Shown: positions 37,519-46,369, numbered from the stretch's first letter. The stretch: DNA of 64,000 bases from Desulfomicrobium apsheronum (GCF_900114115.1 NZ_FORX01000001.1:372001-436000), one strand, 5' to 3'. Program-made: numbers and translations. The notes: a model not told the origin generated them from the letters alone.

Positions 37519-38417
37519 GCACGAGTCAGGAAGAAAGGGACGGGAATACGGCGCATACGGAGTTTCGAAAAAAAGCCCTTGAAGCGCAATGGCCGGAACT
37601 TTGCCGCCGCTGCAACGAACTGCGCCTGGATCCCCGGAGCTGGTGGGCGCGGATCATTGGGGATGTCGAGGCGGTTCCGCGCGTGGATGAAACCGGGATC
37701 ACCGTACGCCTGCGCGGCAACGTCTTTGCGGAAGTCTGCCTTCACGGCCCGGCGCTGCAGTGTCGCATCGCGCCGGAGCATCTGCTTCTGTCGCATCCCG
37801 GTTCAATGGCCGTGCTTGGCGATGCCGAAGCCTTGCCTCGGCAACGGCGGGTTGAGTGCCTGGCCGATCTCGCCCGGTTCCATGAGCGCGTGCGGCGCCG
37901 GGTCTGCCGGCATGAAGATCGGCGGGCGGCCATCCTCGACCGGCTCTTTCTGAGACATTCCTGCGTCCTGGGCGTGGACGCCGTCTTGCCTTCCGGACGG
38001 GCCGACCTGGTCGTTCTCTCTCCCCGGGGCACGGTCGTTTTTTTTCTGCTTCGCCGTTACCAGGACGGTGATCTGCGTCTTGCGGGGCGAGGCGGGATCG
38101 TCTGGCGCATGCACGAGCTAGGTCGTCTCCTCGCGGACAAAGAGGTCATGGACTCCTGGTTCCATGATTTCCTTGAACGCTCCCGAGCGCTTGAAACGCC
38201 GCACTTGAAACGGTATCGTTTCGCCGGGAATCCCGTCATCCATCCCCGTGCCCGTCTGCTGATCGTCGATTTCGATCATGCCCAGCGTCTTGGCGGCTTG
38301 CCGTCCTTGCGCGCCGATCTTGAAACCGGACTTGACCAAGGCGCCATCCGGGATGATATTCACTGTATAGGCGACGCCGGAAACATTTCGTACACTACCT
38401 TGTTTTCCGGCATTTGA
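37515..38417 (+). CDS. unknown protein coupled to tupC
   Basis: This 300-residue protein starts at ATG 37515, overlapping the tupC stop by ATGA, so it is probably the fourth gene of the tup operon. It has no signal peptide and is rich in Arg. The middle (about 155-215) reads GRADLVVLSPRGTVVFFLLR followed by a DLR-x-AGRGG segment. This resembles the core of PD-(D/E)XK nuclease-like folds, but the catalytic E-x-K is not evident. I do not recognise the family and assign no function. Confidence 0.75.
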   Translation: MSTSQEERDGNTAHTEFRKKALEAQWPELCRRCNELRLDPRSWWARIIGDVEAVPRVDETGITVRLRGNVFAEVCLHGPALQCRIAPEHLLLSHPGSMAVLGDAEALPRQRRVECLADLARFHERVRRRVCRHEDRRAAILDRLFLRHSCVLGVDAVLPSGRADLVVLSPRGTVVFFLLRRYQDGDLRLAGRGGIVWRMHELGRLLADKEVMDSWFHDFLERSRALETPHLKRYRFAGNPVIHPRARLLIVDFDHAQRLGGLPSLRADLETGLDQGAIRDDIHCIGDAGNISYTTLFSGI

Positions 38418-38444
38418 TTGGCCCACTTTTTTGCGGAGGGAGAT

Positions 38445-38897
38445 ATGTCCAACCTGCATTTGTGGCACCGCACCGAACTCGGTAAGCTCAAACAGGACAT
38501 GGAGGAGCTTTTCGATTCCTTTGTGCGCGATTTCTGCAACCCCATGGACCTGCGGCTGCTGCGTCGCGAGCCAGATGTGCGCGTGCTCAACGAAAAGGAT
38601 GCCGTCATCGTTTCGGCGCATGTTCCGGGCCTTGATCCGCAATCCATCAAGGTTTCGATCACCGGCCATCAATTGTCCCTGGCCGGTGAAAAGATCGAGG
38701 AGGTCCGGGACGGCCGTGGACTGAGCATTTCCCATCAGGGATTTTCAAGCTCGGTGCGTCTGCCCGCGCCAGTGCAGACCGATCAGGTCCGCGCCAGTTA
38801 TTCGGGCGGCGTGCTGCGCGTTGTCTTGCCCAAATGCAAGGACTGCACGCCCGTGCAGGTGAGTACGGAAGAACACGAGCGAGGTAGGAATGAGTGA
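38445..38897 (+). CDS. small heat shock protein, Hsp20 family
   Basis: This 150-residue protein has an alpha-crystallin domain from about residue 44 to 138: DVRVLNEKDAVIVSAHVPGL at its start, and GVLRVVLPK as the conserved end motif (usual form A/G-x-L-x-V-x-x-PK). It holds unfolding proteins in solution. I chose ATG 38445 after GGAGGGAG. The Lon-like protease gene overlaps its end by 8 bases, which suggests a shared protein-quality operon. Confidence 0.92.
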   Translation: MSNLHLWHRTELGKLKQDMEELFDSFVRDFCNPMDLRLLRREPDVRVLNEKDAVIVSAHVPGLDPQSIKVSITGHQLSLAGEKIEEVRDGRGLSISHQGFSSSVRLPAPVQTDQVRASYSGGVLRVVLPKCKDCTPVQVSTEEHERGRNE

Positions 38898-41310
38898 ATC
38901 TTTACGATTGACGACTGAGGAGCTGCGGTGGACCCTCGACACATCCACCCTGCCTTTTGCCACGACGGACGAGCTCGAACCCCTGGATGAAATTTTGGGG
39001 CAGGACCGGGGCGTGGACGCGCTCAGGTTCGGCATCGGCATCCAGCGTCCGGGCTATAACATTCTGGTCACAGGAGCTCCGCGTACCGGGCGCATGGATG
39101 CGGTGAAGAAGGTCCTCGCCAAGGTCGTGCAGGACGGGAAAATCCCCGGAGACCTCTGCTATCTGAACAACTTCAAGGATCCCGAGGCACCCATTCTGGT
39201 GCGTCTTGGCCCGGGCTTTGGCGCGAGACTGAAGAAAAACATGCAGCAGCTGGTCGAGGAACTCAAAAAAGAGGTGCCCAAGCTCTTCGAGAGTTCTGAA
39301 TATCTGGCGCGCAAGAACGAGATCAACGAGGTTTACGAGAAAAAGACCGCCAGTTTCTTCATGAACCTCGAAAAGCAGGTCAAGGAGGCCGGCTTCACGC
39401 TGGTCACCTTTCAGGGCCGACAGGGTCAGCAGCCGGAGGTCATGCCCATCGTCGACGGCGAGCCCACTCCGATTCTGAAGCTTGAGCAGATGGTTGAAAA
39501 GGGGCGTTTTCCCAGGGAAGAATTCGACCGCATCAAGGCCAAGCATGTCGAGATCAAGACCGAGATAGATTCCATCTTTTTGCAGATTCGGGTTCTGCAG
39601 AAGGAAATCCAGGAAAAGAACCGGCAGGCCGACAAGCTCATGTTTTCCAACCTTGCAGGTGACCTCATCGCGCCGCTCAAAGCCGAATTCGTCTGCGCCG
39701 AGCTTGATGCCTATTTCCGGCACATGGTCGACGACATGGTCGACAACATCGCCATCTTCTTCAATCAGGAGCGCCCGCCGCACATACCCGTGGGAGACCC
39801 TTTCGAGCAGTATTCGGTCAACGTGCTGGTCGACAACGGCGAGCAGCAGGGCCCGCCAATCATCATCGAGGAGTATCCGACCTACCGCAATCTTTTCGGC
39901 AGCATCGAGCGCATCGTGGACCGCAGCGGGGTCTGGCGCACGGATTTTTCCCGCATCAAGGCCGGTTCCTTCGTGCGCGCCAACGGCGGATATCTGGTTC
40001 TGAACCTGCTGGACGCCATCATGGAACCGGGCGTGTGGCAGTCTCTGAAGCGGGCGCTCAAAAGCCGCAAGATGGAGATTCAGACCTACGACCCCTTCTA
40101 TCTGTTCACCACTTCATCCATGAAGCCCGAACCCATCGAGATGGACATCAAGGTCATAGTTCTGGCCGACACCCATCTGTATCACCTGTTGCAGTATTAC
40201 GACGACGATGTGCCCAAGATTTTCAAGATCCGTGCGGATTTCGACTCCACCATGGACAAGACCGGCGAGTCCGTGCTCCGCTTCGCGCGCTTCATCCACA
40301 CTCAGTCCGAGGAGCATGGCCTACGGGCCTTCGACCGTTCCGCCGTGGCCGCGCTGGTGGAAGAGGCCGTGCGCATGGGCGGACGGCAGGAAAAGATGGC
40401 CGCGACCTTTCCGAAGCTGACCGATCTGCTCATGGAGGCCGATTATTTTGCCGGACAGGACGGCCGTGAGACGGTGCTCCGCGACGACGTTGTCCGGGCC
40501 ATCGAGGCCCGCATTCATCGATCGAGCCTCATTGAGGAAAAGATCCAGGACATGATTGACCGCGGGTCGATCATGATCGATACCGACGGGGCCAAGGTCG
40601 GACAGATCAACGGTCTGGCCGTGTACAACATGGGCGACGTGATGTTCGGGAAACCCAGTCGCATCACCGCCGCCACGTCCATGGGCAAGGCCGGGATCAT
40701 CAACATAGAGCGGGAAGCCGATCTTTCGGGAAGCACCCACAACAAGGGCGTGCTCATCCTTGGCGGGTACCTGCGCAAGATGTTCGCCCAGGACAAACCC
40801 CTGGCCGTCAGTGCCTCCATTGCCTTCGAGCAGAGCTATTCCGGGGTGGACGGCGACAGCGCCTCCTCCACCGAGATGTACGCGCTGCTTTCCAGCCTTT
40901 CGGGGGTGCCCATCAAGCAGGGAATTGCCGTGACCGGTTCCGTGAATCAGAACGGCGAGGTCCAGGCCATCGGCGGCGTCAATCACAAGATCGAGGGGTT
41001 TTTCGCCTGTTGCAAGGCCAAGGGCCTGACCGGGACGCAAGGCGTGATCATTCCAAGGGCCAATGTCCCGGATCTCATGCTCAAGGCGGAAGTGGTCGAG
41101 GCCGTGAGCCAGGATCGCTTCAACATCTGGTCCGTGGCCAATATCGAGGAAGGCATCGGGCTTTTGACCGGCAAAAAGGCCGGCACACGAAGAAAGGACG
41201 GCTCCTATCCCAAGGGCAGCATTTACGCCTTGGCGGATCAGCGGCTTAAAGAACTGGCCGAGAGCATGGCAAAATTCGGCAAGCAGGAAGATAAACAGGA
41301 ACAGGCCTGA
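38890..41310 (+). CDS. Lon-like ATP-dependent protease (AAA_32 / LonB-type)
   Basis: This 806-residue protein has an N-terminal AAA-type region, an insertion rich in coiled coil (about 100-250), and a C-terminal Lon protease domain. The catalytic dyad would be Ser657 in GDSASST and Lys700 in IGGVNHKIEGF. The Walker A-like loop is GAPRTGRMDA, with Arg where Lys is usual. GDVMFGKPSRITAATSMGK and READLSGSTHNKGVLILGGY are typical of the family. It differs from the classical Lon by lacking the LON N-domain. It is coupled to Hsp20. Confidence 0.88.
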   Translation: MSESLRLTTEELRWTLDTSTLPFATTDELEPLDEILGQDRGVDALRFGIGIQRPGYNILVTGAPRTGRMDAVKKVLAKVVQDGKIPGDLCYLNNFKDPEAPILVRLGPGFGARLKKNMQQLVEELKKEVPKLFESSEYLARKNEINEVYEKKTASFFMNLEKQVKEAGFTLVTFQGRQGQQPEVMPIVDGEPTPILKLEQMVEKGRFPREEFDRIKAKHVEIKTEIDSIFLQIRVLQKEIQEKNRQADKLMFSNLAGDLIAPLKAEFVCAELDAYFRHMVDDMVDNIAIFFNQERPPHIPVGDPFEQYSVNVLVDNGEQQGPPIIIEEYPTYRNLFGSIERIVDRSGVWRTDFSRIKAGSFVRANGGYLVLNLLDAIMEPGVWQSLKRALKSRKMEIQTYDPFYLFTTSSMKPEPIEMDIKVIVLADTHLYHLLQYYDDDVPKIFKIRADFDSTMDKTGESVLRFARFIHTQSEEHGLRAFDRSAVAALVEEAVRMGGRQEKMAATFPKLTDLLMEADYFAGQDGRETVLRDDVVRAIEARIHRSSLIEEKIQDMIDRGSIMIDTDGAKVGQINGLAVYNMGDVMFGKPSRITAATSMGKAGIINIEREADLSGSTHNKGVLILGGYLRKMFAQDKPLAVSASIAFEQSYSGVDGDSASSTEMYALLSSLSGVPIKQGIAVTGSVNQNGEVQAIGGVNHKIEGFFACCKAKGLTGTQGVIIPRANVPDLMLKAEVVEAVSQDRFNIWSVANIEEGIGLLTGKKAGTRRKDGSYPKGSIYALADQRLKELAESMAKFGKQEDKQEQA

Positions 41311-41350
41311 TCAGGGATCAACCTTGGGGCCAACCTTGAAGGAGAATGTC

Positions 41351-42298
41351 TTGGAAAACGAAATGTATGATCTGGTTATTGTCGGCGGTGGCCCGGCCGG
41401 GCTCTCTGCGGGAATCTACGCCATGCGCGCGGCCCTGCACACGGTTCTGATAGAAAAGGGCATGCCGGGCGGCCAGATCGCCCTGACCAAGGACGTGGAA
41501 AACTATCCAGGTATCGAAGAGGTCGGCGGTTTCGAGTTGTGCGAGAAATTCCTGAATCACGCCAAGCGGTACGATCTGGAAATTCGGGAAAACGAAGTCG
41601 CCCGGGTCGAGCCCGGGGTGGATTATCATGAGGTGGTCCTTGGCGACGGCACGCGCCTGCACGCGCACTCGGTCATTCTCGCTCCGGGTGGATCGGCCCG
41701 CAAGCTGGGCGTGCGCGGCGAGATGGAGCAGTACGGCAAGGGTGTGTCCTATTGCGCCACCTGCGACGGGTTCTTTTTTCGCGGCAAGACCGTTGTCGTG
41801 GTCGGCGGTGGAGACACGGCCCTTGAAGACGCTCTCTACCTGTCCAAGATTTGCGCCAAGGTCTATCTGGTGCATCGCCGTGATGAATTTCGCGGCAGTC
41901 GGATCCTGCAGCAGCGGGTGTTCGCCGAGCCTCGTATCTCCCTGGTGCTTGATTCCGTGCTGGACGACATCGCCGCCGATGATCAGGGCGTGACCGGAGT
42001 GACGGTCAGAAACTTGAAGACCGAGGAGACCCACAATATCGCCACCGACGGCGTGTTCATCTTTGTGGGCTTCCTGCCCAACAACGCCCTCGTTCCTGCG
42101 GGCGTCAAGATGAACGCTGCCGGTTACGTCGTCACCGACGAGAAATGCGAAACCAACCTGCCCGGCATTTTCGCCGTGGGCGACCTGCGTCAGAAGTACG
42201 CCAACCAGATCGTCCTGGCTGCGGCCGACGGCTGTGTGGCTGCGCTGGCCGCCGCCCACTACGTGGAAGCGCGAAAAGCCCAGGCTGCCCGCAAATAG
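41351..42298 (+). CDS. trxB: thioredoxin reductase
   Basis: This 315-residue flavoprotein has FAD motif IVGGGPAGLSAG, redox-active CATCDG (about residue 133), NADPH motif VVVGGGDTALEDAL, and C-terminal FAVGDLRQKYANQI. It reduces thioredoxin with NADPH. I chose TTG 41351 because AAGGAG lies 6 bases before it. ATG 41363 is the alternative but sits 18 bases from that site. It follows the Lon-like gene by 40 bases and ends in a strong terminator. Confidence 0.92.
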   Translation: MENEMYDLVIVGGGPAGLSAGIYAMRAALHTVLIEKGMPGGQIALTKDVENYPGIEEVGGFELCEKFLNHAKRYDLEIRENEVARVEPGVDYHEVVLGDGTRLHAHSVILAPGGSARKLGVRGEMEQYGKGVSYCATCDGFFFRGKTVVVVGGGDTALEDALYLSKICAKVYLVHRRDEFRGSRILQQRVFAEPRISLVLDSVLDDIAADDQGVTGVTVRNLKTEETHNIATDGVFIFVGFLPNNALVPAGVKMNAAGYVVTDEKCETNLPGIFAVGDLRQKYANQIVLAAADGCVAALAAAHYVEARKAQAARK

Positions 42299-42322
42299 AG
42301 CGGCAGGCACAAGGCACGCTTT

Positions 42323-42357
42323 ACGGCGCGGGGCTTCGGCTTTGCGCCGTTTTTTTT
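42323..42357 (+). terminator. rho-independent terminator after trxB
   Basis: ACGGCGC and GCGCCGT form a stem around GGGGCTTCGGCTTT, followed by seven T. The next 150 bases (42358-42507) show nothing else I can identify. Confidence 0.88.
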
Positions 42358-42507
42358 AGGCTGCCGCTATTTGCGGTATTTTCTGACCACGCGGGCAGAC
42401 GTTTGTGGGGACGACAGTGTTTGGCCATGTGGCGGCGGTTGCAAGAATCGGAAACGGAAGTCTGGAAGGCAGTGAGCCTGAGCCTATGGGCATGTGACAC
42501 GGCCAAC

Positions 42508-42537
42508 AAAAAACCCCTTGAGAATTCAAGGGGTTTT
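42508..42537 (-). terminator. terminator of the first tRNA-Asn gene
   Basis: On the minus strand, ACCCCTTGA and TCAAGGGGT form a stem around ATTC and end in six T, 24 bases after the tRNA. Confidence 0.85.
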
Positions 42538-42561
42538 GTCGCCGTATGGGCGGAAAATTCG

Positions 42562-42637
42562 TGGCTCCCCGGGACAGATTTGAACTGCCGACACGGTGGT
42601 TAACAGCCACCTGCTCTGCCAGCTGAGCTACCGGGGA
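42562..42637 (-). tRNA. tRNA-Asn (GTT), copy 1
   Basis: On the minus strand, the acceptor TCCCCGG pairs with CCGGGGA, followed by G and an encoded CCA. The anticodon loop is CTGTTAA between GGTGG and CCACC, giving GTT. The sequence is identical to the copy at 46445-46520. Confidence 0.97.
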
Positions 42638-42654
42638 ACAAGAGCCAGAAAGCG

Positions 42655-42683
42655 CTTTTATGGAAAGGGAGGCGGACTGTCAA
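42655..42683 (-). promoter_or_regulatory. promoter of tRNA-Asn copy 1
   Basis: On the minus strand, TTGACA (42683-42678), a 17-base spacer and TAAAAG (42660-42655), about 18 bases before the tRNA. Confidence 0.7.
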
Positions 42684-42722
42684 CCATGTAGTTTTCCACT
42701 TCATTTTCAACAGGTTTCGTAT

Positions 42723-43349
42723 CTAGAATGGTCGGTGATGGAACAATTCCCGGCGTTCCTGCGGGTACAGTTTGCCATACGCGGGCAGGGTGAGGTGCGC
42801 TTTTCCGGGGGTGAGTTCCATGATGCGGACCAGCGTCGTGTTCACGGGCAGTCTGTCCAGAACCCGGACCCTGTACTCCGGCGCCGGTGTAAGGCCTGCC
42901 GCGCGGATTTTTTCAAGATACTTTCCGTATTCCGGATCGGTCGAATCAGAACTCAGTCCATAGGCGGCTTCGCGGTAGGGGTAGCCTTCGATGTCTTTCT
43001 TGATTCCGCCAAGGTAACGGAAAATGTCAACCTGGCTGGTCTTGATCACCCGGGACAGGATCAGGATCGCGGGAGGCTCCTGCCCTTCGCGCACAAAGAT
43101 GAGGGACCTGACCTCGTCCACCGGGGTCAGGATGGAATCCTGGATTTCGCCGCGCACCAAGACCTTCGCCTCGTCAAGATATCTCCAATCCGGCTCCAGA
43201 GGGATGGGTTCGTTCCGCCACAGGAAAACCGTGTCGGCTCCTGGCTGGTAGCGTTCGCTGAACGGAGTGTGCGAGCAGGCCAAGATCAGTGTCAGCAAGG
43301 CCGATATCGCTGCATATATGAAAACTTTGCGGGTCGAGAGAATGTTCAT
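42723..43349 (-). CDS. lipoprotein of unknown function
   Basis: This 208-residue protein has a lipoprotein signal (VFIYAAISALLTLILACSHT, lipobox LILAC). The rest is a soluble domain with YQPGADTVFLWRNEPIPLEP and a C-terminal PQERRELFHHRPF. I recognise no family. It follows the radical SAM gene by 39 bases on the same strand and is probably the last gene of the tunR unit. Confidence 0.75.
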   Translation of the reverse strand: MNILSTRKVFIYAAISALLTLILACSHTPFSERYQPGADTVFLWRNEPIPLEPDWRYLDEAKVLVRGEIQDSILTPVDEVRSLIFVREGQEPPAILILSRVIKTSQVDIFRYLGGIKKDIEGYPYREAAYGLSSDSTDPEYGKYLEKIRAAGLTPAPEYRVRVLDRLPVNTTLVRIMELTPGKAHLTLPAYGKLYPQERRELFHHRPF

Positions 43350-43388
43350 GGCTCCTCCAGGAAAAAATCAGGGAAAGCGGGTTTCTTT

Positions 43389-44690
43389 TCAAAAGTACAC
43401 GCCAAGGCCTGGCGTGATCCATTCGTACGATTCTTCAAGACTGGGCTGATGCAGGCTCGCCGTGGCCGGATCAGCTTCAGGATGCTGAGCGACGGTGTCC
43501 GCTGTCGGCCTGGCGGGATGGCGTTCCAAAAACACAGCGAAATCCACGGAGATTGGTATCTCCCGGTGCTGGAACTCCGGGTTGGCCAGGGGGCGCACAA
43601 AGGCGGCCGCGTAGCTCGGGCGGCCTGCACGGTTCATTCCGAGCAGGTCTGCTTCCTCCTGGGCTGGCGGGTTTGAACCGGCCTCCGTCGCGGCCACAGC
43701 CGTCGCAGGGGTACGAATGAAGCCGTTCTCAGTCAGCAATTCACCATTTTCAAGCAGGCGCACTCCAAATCTCCTGCGGCTTGCTGCGGCCTGAAAGCGG
43801 TATTTGTAGACAAAGGAGCAGTAATTGACAGCAAGTTCCAGCTTGTTTGCGGCCGCATGGGCCACGAGCCCGAGGGCGCAGAGCTCCGACTCCAGCACAG
43901 TGACCTTGGGGCCATGAATGTACGTATAATCATGTTCAAGCAAATGTCTGGCATTGTGGGGGGTGAGGCGCAGCTGGTGCAGGTTCAGATGCGAAACTCC
44001 GACCGTCGACAGTTCGGGCAGCAAAGCCTCAAGGAGTCCGGCTTCTTCCGGCACGGCGGGAATTTCCACCGTGACTGTGGCCACGATGCCTGCTGCCTGA
44101 CGCACGAATTTGAGGTCATAGTCCGTGGCCCCGATGTCGAAGCGGATCTCGTTCAGCCCGGCGGCCGCAAGTCTGGCGAGCTTCTCTTCCGTGACCAGCA
44201 TGCCGTTGGTGTAGAGCCAGATGTGCAGTGCCGGGTCGCAGGTGCGGCGCAAGCTCTGCACGAAGGCGAGACTCTTGTCGAAGTCCAGAAAGGGTTCGCC
44301 GCCACTGACGCTCGCTCCTGCGAATCCGAAAAAGCGGACATAGTCGGCGTAGTCCTGGGCGCGATGGAACGGCACGCTCCCGGACATGGGCGGGTCATCC
44401 ATGTTTTGGGGCGTCGGACAGTAGAAGCACCGCCCGTTGCATCGGCCGCTGATGAACAGGCAGGACCATGCCATTCCCGAGCACTGCAGGCATCCCGGTG
44501 ACAACGCGCCGTGATGGATCTTGGTCCCAAGGCACGACACGCTGACGCCCGGCGCTTGCAGGAGTTGAATTCGTTCCTGATTCGCCAGCCTGGCGCGTTC
44601 CTCGGTGATCCAATTGATGTAATTGAAGATGGGGCCGTATTCACGGGCGTTCATCTCGATAAAGTGGTCTCTCGTCTGTTCATCGTTCAT
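43389..44690 (-). CDS. radical SAM protein of unknown function
   Basis: This 433-residue protein has a radical SAM cluster motif C-x3-C-x2-C in SGRCNGRCFYCPTPQ (about residue 83) and GGEPFLDF near 132. Just before the cluster is a second Cys group, GCLQCSGMAWSC. The C-terminal third (about 310-433) is Ala/Pro-rich and not conserved-looking. The reaction is unknown. It lies 43 bases after tunR on the same strand. The start at 44690 has AGGAG about 11 bases upstream, so it could shift slightly. Confidence 0.8.
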   Translation of the reverse strand: MNDEQTRDHFIEMNAREYGPIFNYINWITEERARLANQERIQLLQAPGVSVSCLGTKIHHGALSPGCLQCSGMAWSCLFISGRCNGRCFYCPTPQNMDDPPMSGSVPFHRAQDYADYVRFFGFAGASVSGGEPFLDFDKSLAFVQSLRRTCDPALHIWLYTNGMLVTEEKLARLAAAGLNEIRFDIGATDYDLKFVRQAAGIVATVTVEIPAVPEEAGLLEALLPELSTVGVSHLNLHQLRLTPHNARHLLEHDYTYIHGPKVTVLESELCALGLVAHAAANKLELAVNYCSFVYKYRFQAAASRRRFGVRLLENGELLTENGFIRTPATAVAATEAGSNPPAQEEADLLGMNRAGRPSYAAAFVRPLANPEFQHREIPISVDFAVFLERHPARPTADTVAQHPEADPATASLHQPSLEESYEWITPGLGVYF

Positions 44691-44733
44691 GGGATCAATG
44701 TCTCCTGGTTAAGACGATGCGACCTTGGACGGG

Positions 44734-45822
44734 TCAATCGACCCGTAGAATGGTGGCGTAACTGCCGAAAACTGCCCAGACAGCGTCCCTTTCCTGCAGC
44801 TCAAGACGGCGCAGGCTGTCAGTGGTCGTGATCACGCACAGCTCCGTGTCCGGGCCGATGCGCAGCAGGTACTCGGTGTTGACCCGGCCGCGCTTGATGC
44901 GGGTGATGACGCCGGGGATGCGATTTTCAGCTGTGCAGAGAGGCTCGTTCTCAGTTTTGTAGAGGGTCACCCAGGGCGCCTTGACCTCCACCGTGGCCAG
45001 TCGCCCGGTCTTGAGTCCCAGACGGTGCAGGCTGTCCAGGGTGATGACCGAAGAGATGATCTGGCCGTCAAGGGTGGTGAGCTCGACCTCGGCCTGGATG
45101 TCGGCGGGACGAATGCCCGTGATTTTACCGAAAAAGGAATTGCGTGCGCTGGTCTTGCGGTGGCTTTCCCGTTGCAGGAAGGACGAGGTGATGACTCGTA
45201 TCTCGTCTTCGGAAAAGGATACGTAGGCGGAGGTCAGGTTGGGCGTGGAGTGCCCGAGATACATTTGTACGGCGGGCAGGGGCATGTTGGACTGCATCAG
45301 CTCCACCCCCCTGGACTTGCGGATCATTTCCGGACTGCCAAGGTTTTTGGGAAAGCCGCAGGCCAGGGCCCGTTCATAGAATTTGCGCCGAACAAAGGCG
45401 GGGTCAACGCCGAGCGTCTGCCCGGCAGTGTTGCGAAAGGCTTCATCGGTAAACAGGTCGCGGATTTCCAGGGCCAGAGCGTGCGCCAGGGGCACGGATC
45501 TGACCTGTTCCGGAATGGATTTGCCGAAAGTCACGATCAGGCGGTCATGGTCGATGTCCGACAGGGGGCTAAGGTCCAGCACCTCGTGCAGTTTGGCTCC
45601 GGTGTGGCGGATGAGCAGAAAGATGAGCAGGATGCGCTTGCGGGATATGGTCACGTCCGCGCGTTTGGAATCTTTGGCCCAGGTCCGGAATTCGCGCTCC
45701 AGGTGTTCAAGCTGCAGGGAGTCAAGACAGGGCAGGCCTTCCTCGACGATCCTGCCATGATCGGCGTGTCTGGAGGAGGGGCGGGGGGCTGGATTGTGCG
45801 AGGCTTTCATGATCTCCATCAT
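44734..45822 (-). CDS. tunR: TunR-type tungstate/molybdate-responsive regulator (XerC/D-like domain plus TOBE domains)
   Basis: This protein is about 362 residues. Residues about 25-225 resemble a tyrosine recombinase: SPEMIRKSRG aligns with the usual HxLRH region and MYLGHSTPNLTSAYV with the LGH...Y region. The box I Arg appears as Lys (HTGAKLHEVL) and the box II His as Glu, so strand exchange is unlikely. Residues about 230-362 hold two TOBE/Mop-like domains (NSFFGKITGIRP and ENRIPGVITRIKRG). This combination is the published TunR family of sulfate reducers. The start is uncertain: ATG 45822 or an ATG 12 bases later. A 7-bp inverted repeat (44729-44746) spans the stop. Confidence 0.85.
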   Translation of the reverse strand: MMEIMKASHNPAPRPSSRHADHGRIVEEGLPCLDSLQLEHLEREFRTWAKDSKRADVTISRKRILLIFLLIRHTGAKLHEVLDLSPLSDIDHDRLIVTFGKSIPEQVRSVPLAHALALEIRDLFTDEAFRNTAGQTLGVDPAFVRRKFYERALACGFPKNLGSPEMIRKSRGVELMQSNMPLPAVQMYLGHSTPNLTSAYVSFSEDEIRVITSSFLQRESHRKTSARNSFFGKITGIRPADIQAEVELTTLDGQIISSVITLDSLHRLGLKTGRLATVEVKAPWVTLYKTENEPLCTAENRIPGVITRIKRGRVNTEYLLRIGPDTELCVITTTDSLRRLELQERDAVWAVFGSYATILRVD

Positions 45823-45990
45823 GAACTGATGGGTGGCTTGAAGGCAAGCGTCTATTTTGGGTATTGCGCTGTGTTGTTTTTGCGGAACTACTCCGCGTCA
45901 TCCCCTCGGCAATGCCACGTCAGCCTTTTGGCATAACGATGCGTCTGCTCCCGGTAGGTTCATGCGTCATCCCTCCGGCATCGCGACGTG

Positions 45991-46043
45991 TCATCCCCGC
46001 GAAGGCGGGGATCCAGGTTTTGTGTGGGGAGGTTCGGTTTTTT
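45991..46043 (+). repeat. REP-like dispersed repeat, copy A
   Basis: TCATCCCCGCGAAGGCGGGG is a hairpin-forming core, followed by ATCCAGG, a TTTGTGTGG segment and a TTCGGTTTTTT end. It recurs at 46314-46369 with few changes. Confidence 0.75.
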
Positions 46044-46057
46044 CGTCTGGCCTGCGA

Positions 46058-46232
46058 GGTGGGGCGGGTTGGCCCGGTCAGGCCGCCTCGAAACTCCCTC
46101 GCGGGCCTCGTACGGCTGAATCGTTGCGTGCAGGACCAACGAGGGTGGCGGGGTGGCTAGCAACGATTCTGCCAACGATGCCTGGCTCAGTCAGACAGTC
46201 GAAGCAACCTGCCCGGACCAACCCGCCCCACC
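46058..46232. repeat. nested inverted repeat in a gene-free region
   Basis: Outer arms GGTGGGGCGGGTTGGCCCGG (46058 on) and CCGGACCAACCCGCCCCACC (ending 46232) are complementary with about two mismatches over 25 bases. Inner arms GGCTGAATCGTTGC (46114-46127) and GCAACGATTCTGCC (46160-46173) pair with one mismatch. The whole 175 bp could fold as one long hairpin. It lies between repeat copies A and B. No convincing gene is seen in 45823-46407. Confidence 0.7.
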
Positions 46233-46250
46233 ACGGCACTGCGTGATATT

Positions 46251-46310
46251 CTCGGTATTGCTGATGCGTGGGCGTAGCAAGCTGTGCGCGGTCTCTTGGG
46301 CATTACCGAG
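46251..46310. repeat. short inverted repeat
   Basis: CTCGGTATTGC (46251-46261) and GCATTACCGAG (46300-46310) pair with one mismatch. Related CCTCGG-x-AATGCC strings occur at about 45903 and 45971. Confidence 0.55.
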
Positions 46311-46313
46311 GAG

Positions 46314-46369
46314 TCATCCCCGCGAAGGCGGGGATCCAGGCTTTATGTGGAGGAGATGCTCGGTTTTTT
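46314..46369 (+). repeat. REP-like dispersed repeat, copy B
   Basis: It has the same 27-base core as copy A, TCATCCCCGCGAAGGCGGGG then ATCCAGG, with a similar TTTATGTGG tail ending in CTCGGTTTTTT. Degenerate relatives lie at 57001-57086. Confidence 0.75.

Noticed and set aside
45991-46369. A CRISPR array
   Set aside because: There are only two repeat copies, 270 bases apart, and the spacing is irregular. No cas genes are present.
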